64,000 nt of DNA, taken from contig JAUPFV010000002.1 in assembly GCA_036936605.1 (NCBI GenBank), forward strand, positions 130,804,376 through 130,868,375, in the 5' to 3' direction. The position numbers and the translations under genes were made by a program. Numbering within the stretch: the first letter of the stretch is position 1; each line of letters starts with the position of its first letter. The stretch comes from Limnanthes douglasii subsp. nivea. Taxonomy: Eukaryota > Streptophyta > Magnoliopsida > Brassicales > Limnanthaceae. The notes beneath the pieces were generated by a model. It was not told the origin of the DNA. It ran no database searches and was given only the letters and a program-made list of their open reading frames with translations. Shown one piece after another: positions 31,351-44,376 of this stretch.

Positions 31351-32100
31351 TTGTAAAGCTCTGTATCTTTTAAACCGTAACTCAGAAAAAGAATCCAAAA
31401 ATACCATTGGTTTTGTTTTTCTAAGACGAACAAAACTAGTACCACTCATGATATGTTTTGAATTTTTTAAATATATATATATATATATTACACACGTTTC
31501 TCGGTTATATGGTTTCACATCTGCCAAAATAAAGAAGTTTTCGTATCTATCAAAACAAAGAGGTTTCTCATCTAGCAAAATAAAGAAGGTTTCGCATCTA
31601 TCAAGATAAAGAATGTTTCGCATCTATCAAAATAAAGAAGGTTTAACATCTATCAAAATAAAGAAGGTTTAGCATCTATCAAAATAAATAAAAAAGGTTT
31701 TGCATCTATCAAAATAAAGAAAGTTTAACATTTATCAAAATAAAGAAGGTTTAGCATCTATCAGAATAAATAAGGTTTCACATCTATCAAAATAAAGAAG
31801 GTTTAACATCTATCAAAATAAATAAAGAAGGTTTCGATATGAGCTATACTCTGCGAGGAGCCAAGCGGGCGTATGGCCTTACCATTAGACCTCTCTTCCC
31901 GTGTGACAATCTATCAAAATGAATAAGGTTTCACATCTTCTTCGTTTACCCTTTAAATTTATTTTTTTTAAAAGTCTCTATCTTTTAAATCGTAACTCGG
32001 AAAAAAATCTAAAAATACTGTTGGCTTTGATTTTTAAGACGAACAAAACTAGTACCACTCTTGATATGTTTTGAATTTTTTTTAAAAAAATATATATTTT
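31351..32100. repeat. Direct repeats of about 120 bp flanking a minisatellite
   Basis: The left copy (about 31355-31480) and right copy (about 31970-32095) share 'tatcttttaaa.cgtaact', 'acgaacaaaactagtaccac' and 'gatatgttttgaatttttt'. Between them lies the 26-bp array. The arrangement suggests a duplication or a short element with terminal direct repeats. Confidence 0.7.
31507..31945. repeat. Minisatellite, 26-bp unit
   Basis: The unit is approximately 'catctatcaaaataaagaag' plus 'gttta(g/a)'. Consecutive starts at 31621, 31647 and 31673 give a period of 26. About a dozen units are visible, some with small insertions such as an extra 'aata'. A 70-bp unrelated GC-richer stretch (31849-31915, with gaggagccaagcgggcgta) interrupts it before one last unit. 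Confidence 0.85.
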
Positions 32101-33475
32101 ATCATTTTTCCATTTCCTTACTTCATATATCTCTTAGTTGCTTAGACTATTCAAATCACGAATCTCGAATCTTCATTTTAGAGCTGATATTGTGGTTTAC
32201 TTTAAGGACCGCATAAGATGTGTAAACATCATCATATTGTCTTGTTTGAAGTACTTCTTATCGATGTAGTGGCAATAAAACTTGTATCGATATGATTGCA
32301 AAGCTCGACAAAGTTCTTTGGTATGGTGCATCAACTCTTTTTGACTTTGCTCTTTATCACCAAGAGCCAACCGCCATAGTCTTACATTTATCTTTGTAAA
32401 ATCAGAGATAAGCTTTGGACATAACTCATATCAAGGATCATACGGTTTTCAGAGATTAGATTCATCTAGTTTAAAGGAAAACTTCATATTTTTAGTGAGT
32501 AAGGATATAAAGGGTATTAGTGGGTCTTCAATGGTAACTATTTGACTAAAACAGATCTTTTTCGAAGAATAATAAAATATGGGTTTTAGGTGGATAATAG
32601 TTAGGATTTTGGGTATTAAATGGTACTTTAATATATATATATATATATTAACTATGATTTTACGATTTTATATTTAAAATTCTAAGTAAATTCATTATAG
32701 AGTAGCTGTGCTCTGTGAGTGATGCTACACTTCAAATCCGATATCTGAAAAAAAAAAATATACATATAAGTGTCGCTTCAATTTTTAAAGCGATGATCAT
32801 TTTAAAATTTAAGTATAAGAATTATTACATAAAAGCTGTATGGCGTCCACACAAACGTTATCTACTGGTGCTTGGTGTCTTGTCCAAAGACGTGTGGGCT
32901 AACCCAACCAACCAAGCCACCTTCCTTCACGCTATGATGTTTATATGCATATCCATCATTATTGTTTTCGTTTGATCCAACAAGATGCAGCCAAAACTAC
33001 TTCATTGTGTAGCATCTATTCAGAGTTACCCAAACGAGATTATGTAGTTTCTTTAAAATGCCTACACCACATTACTATACATCATCCAGTAGGATTGTGT
33101 TTTTGGGCTACTTTAACCGGTGCGTGTGATATGTTTAGTGATAAGGAGAAAAAGGGATTAAAATAATTTTATTTTCAAATTAACGAAATATGGATCTATA
33201 TTCAATTTTTTTTTGTTGTTGGTGGTCTTCGTTTTGTAGTTAGATTATACCTAGTTTCAAACTATAGCCGATTTACGAATCTAATTAACCCATAGAAAAA
33301 TTGAAGCTTAACATATGTATTTGAATATAATTTTTAGTACGAAAAAAATATAACAATGGTTAAAGAAAAGTTATTCAGAGAGCAATCTATTTTTCAAATA
33401 TCAACAATATTGAGTCTTAACAATAGTCGAACCACGAACAACAGTCGAACCACGAACAACGTGCCAAAATCCTAA
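32101..33475. other. Intergenic DNA
   Basis: A (TA)n run lies at about 32631-32648. A somewhat GC-richer patch at 32835-32930 has no recognised product. A short tandem 'cagtcgaaccacgaacaa' occurs near 33424-33460. No gene assigned. Confidence 0.45.
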
Positions 33476-34438
33476 TGTTATTAAGTCGAAACTTGTTCGT
33501 TTATCAGATAAACCCTATAATAAAAGCAGGAGAACTACACGCCAGTTTGTACTCAAAAGCTTAGCTATAAACCCAAAAACAACAAAGCAAGATATAGAAA
33601 TAGAATGCTAAACGAAACACACACGATAAATTTAACGTGAATTGGATTGTGAAGAAATCCAACTCAATGGACAACGGATACTGATATTATACAAATGAGG
33701 TTATAAGAATACTCTCTCAAACACTAAAGACTCATTCACTCATCTTTTGTTAAAATCACTTTTAACTTACAAAAAGAACTATGAATCTCACAACATCTTC
33801 AAGTCTTTATTTTGTACCTAGACTATATGAGTTGCTTTGAGCTTTCTCTCTCAAATCTCTCAATTTTTTTGACTCACAACAAATGACTTCATACCACGCT
33901 CTCACTATTTATAATGATCAAAATATGTGAATCATGTTTCCATGCTCACAATAGCGTCTGGCGACCCTTTTTCTCATTTGGTCAAACAAACCAACACAAA
34001 GCACATGCGGCAGTGCTGACATCCGTACAACAGGTAGTGGCATATCGTTCTACTATTTTATCACATGTTAAGAATGCTTATATCAACAGTTCTTTGATCA
34101 ACAACTGAGATTACACATCAATCCAGACCCTTGATGACTCAGTTTTTTCTAGATCAAACAATTAAATTTATAAGTCTTTCGGCAATCATGTTTTGCACTT
34201 TCGAGTCCGTAGATGATCAATATGCACCTTTGACTTCAACAAAAATATTTTTTTTTGCCTTCGGTAGAGTTTTCCCTTAAGTTCTAACAAACATATTTGC
34301 ACCTAAGCTTCAGTCCAACTCCTATCATTAGAAAGATTCAAACAATTTATTTTTTATAAGTGTTCAAATGTTTATCTATAGTTACTTATAGTCTTCATAT
34401 ATAATTCGTTCTCGATTAGTTTTAACCTACACCAAACA
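33476..34438 (-). repeat. 3' LTR of copia element 2
   Basis: About 960 bp. The upstream edge at 34438 is firm: minus strand TGTTTGGTGTAGG preceded by a purine-rich tract CTAGAGGGAGAATT. The far edge at 33476 (plus TGTTATTAAGTCG) is chosen for TG...CA ends. The region near 33625-33665 resembles copia LTR text, and a TATA-like attataaatag (minus strand) is near 33905. Confidence 0.65.
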
Positions 34439-34439
34439 A

Positions 34440-35058
34440 TTCTCCCTCTAGATCTATAGTAACTTCAGGATCAGTTGCACGCGATGTTTAACTAATGTTT
34501 AGAGACCAATTCACTTGCATCATAGACTTGAACAACTCTCATGCAATTCATGAACATTAAGGCCGGTAATATCTTGGTCAAAACATCTGAAGGATTTTCT
34601 TAGCATGCAATCTTTATCACCTTCAATTGCTCTATCTCCACTATATTTTGGATGGGGTGCAACTTGATATCTACGTGCTTGGTTATCTCATGGAATTTCG
34701 TATTCTTCATTAAATGAATAACATTAATATTATCATATAACATAATCATATTTTGTTTTATACCATTGATCATTCAACAGTCCTGCTAACAATATAGTTT
34801 CTTTCATTGCTTTCATAGAAGCTGTGTAATCAGCTTTCCTATATGACAAGGAAACAACCTTTTATATACAAGACTTTCATATAACTACTTATCCAAGCAT
34901 AATGAACAAATAGCCTGAGGTTGATTTCTTTGTGTCACGTTAGCCCATACAATCAGAGACAACATACCCTCTCAAAAGTGTATCAATTATATTGTAACAC
35001 AACCTAAATTTGGCTGAACCCTTCAAGTATATCATGAGCCACTTGAGTGCATGTCAAT
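34440..35058 (-). pseudogene. Copia element 2: RNase H C-terminal part of pol
   Basis: Translates on the minus strand as a decayed copia RNase H: LKGSAKFRLCYN, then RGYVVSD, KKSTSGYLF, KVVSLSYRKADYTASMKAMKE, then LAGLL. The family motif STTEAEY is here SYRKADY, so a catalytic Glu is lost. Several stops. It is followed directly by the polypurine tract and 3' LTR. Upstream homology stops at the microsatellite beginning near 35058. Confidence 0.78.
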
Positions 35059-35465
35059 GTATATGTATATATATATATATATATATGTGTGTATATATAT
35101 CTTTATGTGTGTATGTATATGTGTGTACATGTACATGTACATGTACATGTATTTGTACATGTGTATATGTATGTATATGTATCTATGTGTGTACGTATGT
35201 ATATGCATGTTTGTGTATGTACATGTATGCGTGCGTGCGAGTGCGCGGACGTGCGTGCGTACGTGTGTACGAGCGTACATATGTGGGCATGGCCATATGT
35301 GTGTATGCGTGTGTATTCCTGTGTGAACGTGTACATATGTGTATGTACATATATGTATACGTGTGTATGTGTAAGTCTATGTGCGCGTATGGATGGGTAT
35401 AGGCGTGTATGCGCGTGTATGAGAGTGTGTATGTGTGACTGCATATGTGGTTTCATATGTGCGTG

Positions 35466-35526
<61 letters not shown>
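35058..35526. repeat. Long composite microsatellite (TA, TGTA, TGTGCG, TG)
   Basis: Zones in order: (TA)n about 35066-35100; TGTATG/TGTACA-type about 35100-35240, including acatgtacatgtacatgtac; TGCG/GTAC-rich about 35225-35290; degenerate TGTGTATG to 35460; pure (TG)n about 35472-35526. Almost the whole block alternates purine and pyrimidine. Open frames here are Cys/Val/Tyr-rich repeats in every frame and are not genes. Confidence 0.95.
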
Positions 35527-35531
<5 letters not shown>

Positions 35532-37312
35532 ATAGACATGTATATTAGCACCAACTTACACTATGCTCATCATGGTAAACCAAAATAGTTACAATAAACT
35601 TCTAAGAACCTTGACATGCCATGATTATAACAATCTTTTAATAGCTTTGAATCAAACTTAGTTTCAAACTAATTCATCCAACTTTATTTGAGACTGATCA
35701 ATTTCTATTATGGACTCATCTAATTATTTTCAAATTTATATTGAGAGTTATTCTCAAAATATTTGAACTTTGGAGCTATCTGAGGCCAAACCATTCATGT
35801 TGAAGCTGAATCCATGTTAAGGTCAAAACCTTTTGATGAGGTTGAACCCTGTCTCCCTTGCAGCAGTCCAAACAATTGATCTTATATTGCATCGTCAACC
35901 ACTTTAAGCCTATTTGAACAGGGTTTCATAGGTAGGTCTTCAAATACTTTTATTTATTTGACGATATTTGTGCACTTGCAAATAATTATATCACTAGTGG
36001 TTCACATATAACACCAAATTGATGTATATCATTCACTCATTTTATTAAAGTTGTTTGAATAATTACCATATGATGAGATGTAAATATTAATTAGCAAAAA
36101 ATATTATGTTTGCATATGTCACAAGTGAACATTTATGCATGACAAAGTATGATAATTAACTAAAAATATATTAAATCCTACGTGATCATATAAAAAAAAT
36201 TATTAGTTAATTTAGTTTCATGATGTATGAAAATTGATTAGAATAAAAACATCGTTTAGATGAAAATAAACTTAGAAGAACATCTACAAAAGTTAAAATT
36301 AACACGGTGACTTGAAAGTTTTACTGAAAAGGCTGTGATTAAATTGGTTAAATAAACATGTTTGAACAAGTGTTATGATAATAAATAAATTGCAAAATAT
36401 ACATGATATTAAGCGTTATTTTATTTTAGATATATATTCTATTTATACTTTTAGAAAGTACATTTCAATCTACTAGCTACATATAATTATTGCTAATTGT
36501 AAAAACTACTTATATTAAAATGCTAAATATTATATATATATATATATATATATATCATATAATTTAATATATTAAAATTATCAATAAAATTTTGTGTCAT
36601 TCATATAAAAAAATTAAAATATCGACCAATATATATTTCATGAAAAATAAGAAGTCGAAATGTTGAAGGTTTTAAAGATTCAGTTTAAGTTGTAATTCAG
36701 TCAACAAATATTATATACAAGATTGTATTATTATTGTGTATAATAGTAAAAAAATAATTATTTATATGAAGAACAACATATATATGCATTTAAAAAATTT
36801 ACACATAATACTGTGTATATTTGAAATATATAATAGATAAATATATATATATTAAAATATATAGTCGCGAAGATGATAAGATTCATCCTTATTAATTTCG
36901 TTGGGAAAAACCTAGTAAATATTTAATTTATTTTTTAACTATGTATATACCAAAATATCAAGTTTAAATACCGCACATTGTTTATCTCAGATAAAATCTT
37001 AGTTTACAGTACCTTGCATATGAAGACTCTAATGGAAAGAAAACCTTTACAAACCCATTAAATGAAAGCTAAAATCTAAACGATTTACAACCAGTTTGTT
37101 ATGATATTAAAATCATTTTATGGCTTATAAAATTTATGATCCCATTATCTAAACAATTAGATAAAATAATTAATGTTTTAAAAATATTGCGTTTATAAAA
37201 AAAATAAAAAAATAACGTAAATTTTACAAAAAACATCTGAAACGATTCATTCATATTAGTTATATAAATTTTAAATATTGATGAAAGAGTGTTCAATTTC
37301 TCACTCAAAACA

Positions 37313-37349
<37 letters not shown>

Positions 37350-39050
37350 AATACTAAACTTAATCTCATAAAGAAAAACCCTGAAGCTATAGATGTTCCA
37401 TATATGAAAGTCTATATAATAAAAAATAATTATTATATCTTCATATTGTGTATTATATTTTCAAAATCATGAAAATTTTATGGCACAACATCATGAAAAT
37501 TACTAACTCTCAAATTTGAAGATTATTATGAATCGAATATGGAAGAAAATAATAAATAATTAGTTAAACTGATGCGTGATAAATATGTTCGTAATAGTTT
37601 ATAGTTAAATAAGAATAATATTTTTTACAAATAAATATTTAGAATCAAACACAAATAATAATTAAAATCAAACAAGAATAAAATATAATGTTAAAAATAT
37701 ACAATGCATCTTATACAGAAACGTTTTACACAACATGAGTGATTAACTATAAATAAATTTGTATATAATTTCAGTAAATGATTTTTATAAAAATCATTAT
37801 ATTGGTCTTGTGGCTTCATAAAATAAATTTAACTAAATATAACATCGAAAATAATATATATACCATAATTGAGACTTTTCATTAAGACTTTTGTGTTTAA
37901 TAACATTGTAAATGTTACTTAGTCCCAAAAAAATATACAAATTTAGAACGAGTTAATGGTCTATACAATATAATAATTCTTGTGCAAATTTACACACACC
38001 TCTCGACACCATAAGTCTTCATAATATATAATATTGCTTGGTTTTAGATTATTTTTATAAATAATTGTGTGTATCATAAATTCGGTGAGAGCAAAAAAAT
38101 ATTTTATAATGTTATATGTTCTTATTATACTTATTTTGAGTAATGATAATAGTTTATTGTAAATCATTAAAATATTTGTGTAAGAAAAATGATAAAAAAA
38201 TATTGGTGAAAAATATTATGTATTAAAATTCATATACTCTAACATCACTCCTAAAATATAATGGATTTATCCTATAATACATATGTTGAAACGATACTGT
38301 GTTATTATAAAAAAAACAATAAATTTTTAAATATTTATTGGTAAATGAAGATAATCTTCGCTCGATTAGGTTCTTAAGATAAAAGTTAAAAACTGGATAT
38401 ATGTAAAAAAACTTATGTATTTTAGCCATTAAAAGTTTGATATATATCTAAATTTATACGAGACCATATATAGTCCACATTGTAAAAAAACCTATAAATT
38501 TTTTTGAATACTTTAAGAATCGATAATTTATAAATGGTTAAAAGAAGTTGCTTTCATTTATTTAAAACAAACATAAAATTAGGGGTTAACACACACGATA
38601 TCAAATAAATTGAAGAAAATATATTATTATGATTCAGACTTTGTCAACTATGTAAAATGCTTTAGACAATCCAACCATGAATTATAATTCAAAATATTTG
38701 CTATTGAATGGTACTTATCCAATTATATTAAGATAATGAATTTATAATTATATAGTTTGAAAACAATAATGACTCGATTAAGCCAAATTACATAACATAA
38801 AGTTATTGTTTCTAAGAATGCAATACAAAATGTTTAGATTAAGATAAAGGCAAAACAAATTGCATAGCTACAAATAACTTTACAAGACCATTTGAGAATA
38901 AAAATCTAAGGTTATAGGATAATATAATTATCATGTTGCACATCATAAAAAATATAATATCAGTTCTAATAGATATTATATCACGTGAACTATAATCTCA
39001 ATTAAAATACACAAACTCTTAAGATATGAATACGTCCGTATATATTGAAT
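35527..39050. other. AT-rich intergenic DNA
   Basis: No recognisable gene. (TA)n runs lie at about 36531-36555 and 37318-37347. The part next to the microsatellite (35530-35960) may belong to copia element 2 but shows no domain I can name. Confidence 0.5.
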
Positions 39051-39059
39051 AACGAACTT

Positions 39060-39620
39060 ACGAGATGATCAAGACATCATCCTTCGTTTTTTTGTTCTTG
39101 ATGTTACTTTTGGTTCTTGATTTGTTGTATCTTTGACAGTGATTCATTGGATTTTTATTTCATGATTGAAGATCTTCATAGAATATTCGTTTTTTCTAAC
39201 CTTAAGGCTTCGAACCAACAACAACAGTGGAAATCCGTATGTAAGTGACGGAATGAATATTCCACATATCTTCCTTTTTATATATGATTTGCAATTAGGG
39301 TGTTAACTTAAGCCTAATTACAACCATATCCCTAAGTTTCGTTGCCATAACCAGGGATCACAACCTCACTAATTGTTTATTTACAATTAGTTTGTAAGCT
39401 TTATCTTTAGACTTAAGCTCCAACTTTTGGATTCAATCTTTCACAAAACACGAATTTAGTATGTTATCTACATAATTACCTCTGTTAATAGTTTTCATCT
39501 ATTAATCAAATTTTTATTTATCTTATGTACTCGATTACATATTAATTGGGCCGTCTATAAACCATGGTCAATATATCAATAAACATGTGATGATCCATCC
39601 TAGTAGATAAATTTATAATA
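39060..39620 (-). repeat. LTR remnant of copia element 3 (left copy)
   Basis: The 39361-39600 part is clearly homologous to 44627-44880 in the same orientation. Shared text: 'aacctcactaatt', 'aagctttatctttagac.taag', 'ttcacaaaa', 'tagttttcat.tatta' and 'gggccgtctat'. It lies downstream of copia 3 pol on the minus strand, so it is the probable 3' LTR. Outer borders are not resolved. Confidence 0.55.
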
Positions 39621-40269
39621 ATATCTCACTTGGATCATCATATGATGCTAATGATTCATTAAAAGAATTCATGTGGTCTATTCTCTGAGAAATAATGTCG
39701 AGAATATACGGTTTTATTTGTTCTCTCATTCCTTCCTTCTCAGTGGCATATCTAGCATGGCTTGGCTTCCTTATGTAGTATATTTTATTAGAAATGTTAA
39801 GGTTGTCATTGAGCAGTTTTTAGCCTATTTGGGGCATGCAGTGAAAAATATTACGGTGGTTGGTTGGAAAGTGTCTAGTCTTTAGACTGTGATAAAGAAA
39901 ATAAAGGATGAGAAACATAAGAATATAAAATAATTGCACATATTTATTATTAATTGCTTTTATTTATTTGGATAATTAATTGCTTTTATTTATTTGGATA
40001 TTTAATTAATGAGAAAGATAAGTCAATGAAACTTAATTGAGAATTATATATTTTGTATTTAATCTTTAAATGTATCCAACCAAATAACAAACATATATCA
40101 AAACCTACTATAAAACTCCAACTAAAATCAAAGATCCTGTAAATAAAAAAATTCATTATAATGGTGTGATCCTGAAAAACTATTGGTAGTACATCTTTCA
40201 TCATCTAATATGCTACCATGGAGTTTTTACTGATGTGTTTTATATTAATTTGACGATTTTTCAGGCTCT
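39621..40269. other. Intergenic or unresolved element 3 sequence
   Basis: No domain visible. Contains a short direct repeat 'aattgcttttatttatttgg' at about 39951-39970 and 39979-39998. Confidence 0.4.
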
Positions 40270-43140
40270 ATTTAACAAACACGAACTAGATATATATACA
40301 TGTTTGGATTTAGTTGAGCTTCTGCCACTTAATAGTATAAGTATTATCACATTATAGCCTTGTCGATTTTATATCCCTTATGAAATAACAAAATTTTATA
40401 ACCATAATGCATGGATGGACGTCTTAAATCATGAAACAAATTTCTCTTCCACAGTGGAAGATACAACTAGTGTTACTATACACTTGTTTATAGTCCAACT
40501 AATTGGAATATGCTACCAAAGTTCTACAAAATATTTCAACGTATAACTTTTTGTTTGTTGTTTATCTGGAGAATCATTTTAACTACTTTCAAATTGTCAA
40601 TCCTTGGATTATTTATTTATCTTCCCAACGACACAACAAAAAATGTAATATCTGACTTGATATAAACTTGAGCATACATCATACTCATGACTGCCAAAGC
40701 ATATAAAGTCTTTTTCGTTTCTTCAGATAATGTTATCTTGCATAAACTAATATTATTATTTCATAATGTTGATCCAAGAGTGAGAATCATAACTCTTCAT
40801 GATCTCACATAAACGCGACGAATTGTATACCATTACGCCACTTAATTTTCATGTTCTTAAAGATACATTATATGATATAGTATTATTCATATCTCGAGTG
40901 TACCTTTTCAAAAGCATTATTTCCTTTAGTTTGTACTTCCTGAGAAGGTATAGAGTTTGATTATCTTGAACAACTTCATTTTGTTTCATATATGGAATAA
41001 AAATATCATATTAAGTATCTTCATGGTATAACATGATTGAAGTGACTAGTATTAAAACCATTTTATCTCATACAAAGTAGAAATTCACCGATATGGATAC
41101 TTATCGTGTGGTATGTTAGATTCATGGAATCTTTATATTTGTTAGAACTTTCACGAATCTTTATGTATTATTCCTCAAAATAAATATTTGTTCTTATTTT
41201 ATTCCCCATAAACTCAACATCCTCAAAGAACGTTGGTGTTCTCGACTCAAATTTAGTTTTAATTAAAGAATCATATAAAATAAAACCTTTTAAATTTTAA
41301 TGAAAATCCAATGAAATAATAGTTAACCCCTTTAGTGTCCAATTTCTTTTGACTCGTCCCATAAAATTTCATTTCATATGGACATCCCAAAACACGTTGA
41401 TGCTTTAAGTTAGGCTTGCACCCTGTATAAAGTTCATGTGTGATCTTAACTGTTACTTTTGTGGGATTTATATTGATCATATATGTATAAAATTTGATGG
41501 TCTATCGCCAGAGTGATAATGGTAGAGTTGAATGACTAATCATATTTCTCAACATATCCTTAAGCATTCGATTTAATCTATAAGATATGTATTTTATGTT
41601 GGATGAACACGACATTGTATTATGAGAAATTATATCACATTTCTCTAGGTACTTTATAGATGATCCATGATTTATTTACCCTACTTCAAATCTGATATAT
41701 TATTTACCACAATGGATCTGAAGCAATAAATTTTCTTACCAAGTTGTTTATCTTCGGTCTTAAAAGCTATGAACTTGTGTTATGGCTTCTGATATCTCAA
41801 GAATAAGGTTCGATACGTGTACCGAGAGAATTCATCTATAAATGAGATAAAATATCATTGGCCATTCCATGACGCCTTTAGGAATGGTCCATGATGATCA
41901 GTAGGTATTAAATCTAAGACTTTTTCATTATATATGCACATAACCTTTTCACTATGGTCTATTTCACCTTGATACATTCGGTCCAAAAAAAGAATATCAA
42001 TAATCAAGATAACCTAATAAATATTTCAACATCAAACTTATCAATTCGTGTCTCAGAGATATGAGCTAAGTACATGTGTCAAATATTTTTTAAATTTTCA
42101 CATTTACAATTTTTTTACCATACATTTGTATGTTCATTGATTATTTATGATTCTTAATAGATTATAAATATAACTTATAATTTATTGTTAAATATCCAAT
42201 TCATATCATATTATCGTGTAAATAAAGAGATATTTGATTTTTTCCAAAAAAATATATGAATATCCAAATGTACCTTGTATAGGAATGATCAAATAACACT
42301 TTCAAATATAAGAAACATTTGCTAAAAAAATAATCTACAATCATAAATAACAAAAACTAAACATGAAATGCCCTTTACTAGATATATGGATCTTTTGCAT
42401 CACTACAGTTTTAGCTTCTTATCCTAATATGTATAGAAATACCAATATGGGTGGTCACACCTATATCAAACCAGTATTGTGATATTACCATTAGACTTCT
42501 TATAATCTTGGCACTTTTCACACTCTCTTTTAAGATTCCCCATCATTTTGAAAAGAAACATCAATCTACATCATATGATTATTTAGATTTTTTTGCTCCT
42601 CTACCGAATGACTTATTAAATGCTTAATCATACTTCTATTTTTTATTTTACCTTGTTGAGAACTTATCATATGTACCTCAGAATGTTACCTCCTCATTTT
42701 AAGTAGCATGGAAATTCAGTTTACTAACTCTCCAATTCTTACCCTAAGTAATAAAAACTCAAACGCAAACTCTACCATCACTCCATCGAGAAGGTTACTC
42801 TTAAGTGACTCTAACTTTGAAGAGATCATTTGCATCCCAAAAATATGTTTGAGTAATTTCCTTTTGATATTAAACTTCACGTTGGGGAGCTGCATCAACA
42901 ACATTTTAATCTTCGCCTTATTAATCATGACAAAACTTTTATCAATTGCTTTAAAAAATCTAAACTACATGGGTGAACTCTATTGGGATAGTCTCGTGGA
43001 ATGCCAATGGTATTCATTATTTCATGATTGTCAAGCACACAATATTTGACTTATCTCACGTCCCAAAATATTTTTTCTCTTTATGGGAACTATCTTTAAT
43101 TTTGGATGTGGGGTATGTAGTCTTTAATTCAAGGTAAACA
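40270..43140 (-). pseudogene. Copia element 3: decayed gag-pol
   Basis: Read leftward. Gag (about 43050-42716) has INKAKIKMLLMQLPNVKFN, KHIFGMQMISSKLESLK and FLLLRVRIGELVN. Protease/zinc region remnants lie at about 42560-42390. Integrase core at about 41900-41820 has GPFLKASWNGQ then YFISFIDEFSR, with a stop between. Integrase C-terminal end at 41271-41480 has LKHQRVLGCPYEMKFY, KKLDTKG and YYFIGFSLKFKRFYF. RT end near 40740-40600 has EETKKTLYALAVMSMMYAQV. A poor RNase H trace reaches about 40270. Domain order is full copia, with stops and shifts throughout. Confidence 0.75.
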
Positions 43141-43752
43141 AAATAAAAGTTCAAATATAATTTTGTGTCCTCTTATTGTTGGAAAAGAAGATCCATCTAA
43201 AATGGTTTAATGGATTAGAGGTAGGATTATTCGAAGGGAAAATCGCAGGATTACATACTTAAAACCGATAATTGCAGGATTATTCGAAGGGAAAATTGCA
43301 TCATGAAGTTATTGCGGAAATACCAAGATTTGTTGCAGCGTAGGGGTTGTCACAATGAAAAGCTATTGTCTCATGTTTTACTCGAGTTTAGTTTTATATG
43401 TCACGAGGATGTTGTATTTAGGTGTAACAATTCAATCCCAAATCGGTTTAATAACCCGGGATTGCATCTGAAATTTATCCAAAACGATGTACATATAAAT
43501 TATGCTTTATCCATGATAAATAATAATGTAATTTCAAGTGCTAACGACACACATATATCGGCTTAATGGAAAATAATTTATAAATGTGGACCTTTGATTG
43601 AAAATAACATGCACGTGTTTTTGTATATATATTTAAGAACAAATCTATCAATCAATTTCAAAAGGTAAGAGACATATACCAATTAACAGAGTTCATATCG
43701 CATGAATCTTAATATGAAAATAACAATCACATGTTTTATTAGTGATCATAAC
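43141..43752. other. Unassigned sequence upstream of copia 3 gag
   Basis: Contains a 53-bp-period duplication: 'aggattattcgaagggaaaa' at 43223 and 43276. The frame 43303-43566 has no family match that I recognise. Confidence 0.4.
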
Positions 43753-43940
43753 TGATGAGTCCAGATAAATCCACCACTGCCTACTCAGATATCCTGACAG
43801 GGGTAATTTGGACATAAACTGCCCACTAATACCTAGTAGAAGACGAAGAGATTCGAGAAATGATTGAAGACGACGCTGACGTGGGAAATATTAAATGTTC
43901 ATTACCGTCATTAATGAAAGTATGAGGTATTTATACCCTT

Positions 43941-44238
43941 AATGATGGACCCATGGGCTTTCGAGTCAAATTATGAAACGTGGTCAATTTTAAGGACTCA
44001 TTTACTTAATAAGCTGATTAGCACCTAGCTTAGTCAAAAGGTGTTTAGTTATTTTATACTTTTGTTATGTCCGAATAATTTGGATATAAACTGCCCACTG
44101 AATTATCCGGACAGGACAAAAGTATAAAATAACTAAACACATTTTGACTAAGCTAGGTGCTAATCAGCTTATTAAGTAAATGGGTCCTTAAACTTGACCC
44201 GATTATAATTCGACCCGAAAGCCCATGGGTCCATCATT
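43941..44238. repeat. LTR-derived palindrome: 140-bp arms, 20-bp loop
   Basis: The left arm 43941-44080 is the reverse complement of 44101-44238 with few mismatches. For example, aatgatggacccatgggc pairs with gcccatgggtccatcatt, and the inner ends are ttatacttttgt.. and ..acaaaagtataa. The spacer 44081-44100 is tggatataaactgcccactg. The sequence belongs to the same LTR family as 6640-7086. Upstream, 43753 starts TGATGAGTCC, the LTR terminus motif, in the opposite sense. Confidence 0.9.
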
Positions 44239-44376
44239 ATAGCTTGGTTGACAGATCTTCTTTTTCCTTCTTCAACTCTTCAAGCTCCTTCTTTAGTGCC
44301 TCAATTCTCTGGTTAGCGTTGAGGAGGTTAGTTGACAGAGTCTCCTTGTCTGCATTGAGGGCCACTAAAAAGGCGG
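44239..44376 (-). pseudogene. Extra-ORF C-terminal coiled coil, inverted fragment
   Basis: On the minus strand this reads LNADKETLSTNLLNANQRIE, then ALKKELEELKKEKEDLSTKL and a stop. It corresponds to the coiled-coil tail of the extra ORF at 7524-9943 (LKSEKEKLSEDLRTATANAD). It abuts the palindrome on its left and the extra ORF N-terminal fragment, in opposite orientation, on its right. Confidence 0.7.

Noticed and set aside
31507..31945. Regular repeats considered as a CRISPR-like array
   Set aside because: Repeats are head-to-tail with no unique spacers of constant length, and the genome is a plant; it is a minisatellite.
35010..35535. Several overlapping ORFs up to 162 codons, rich in Cys, Val, Tyr and Met (one strand) or Thr and His (other strand)
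   Set aside because: They are translations of the TG/TA microsatellite and exist in all frames; no start context or family.
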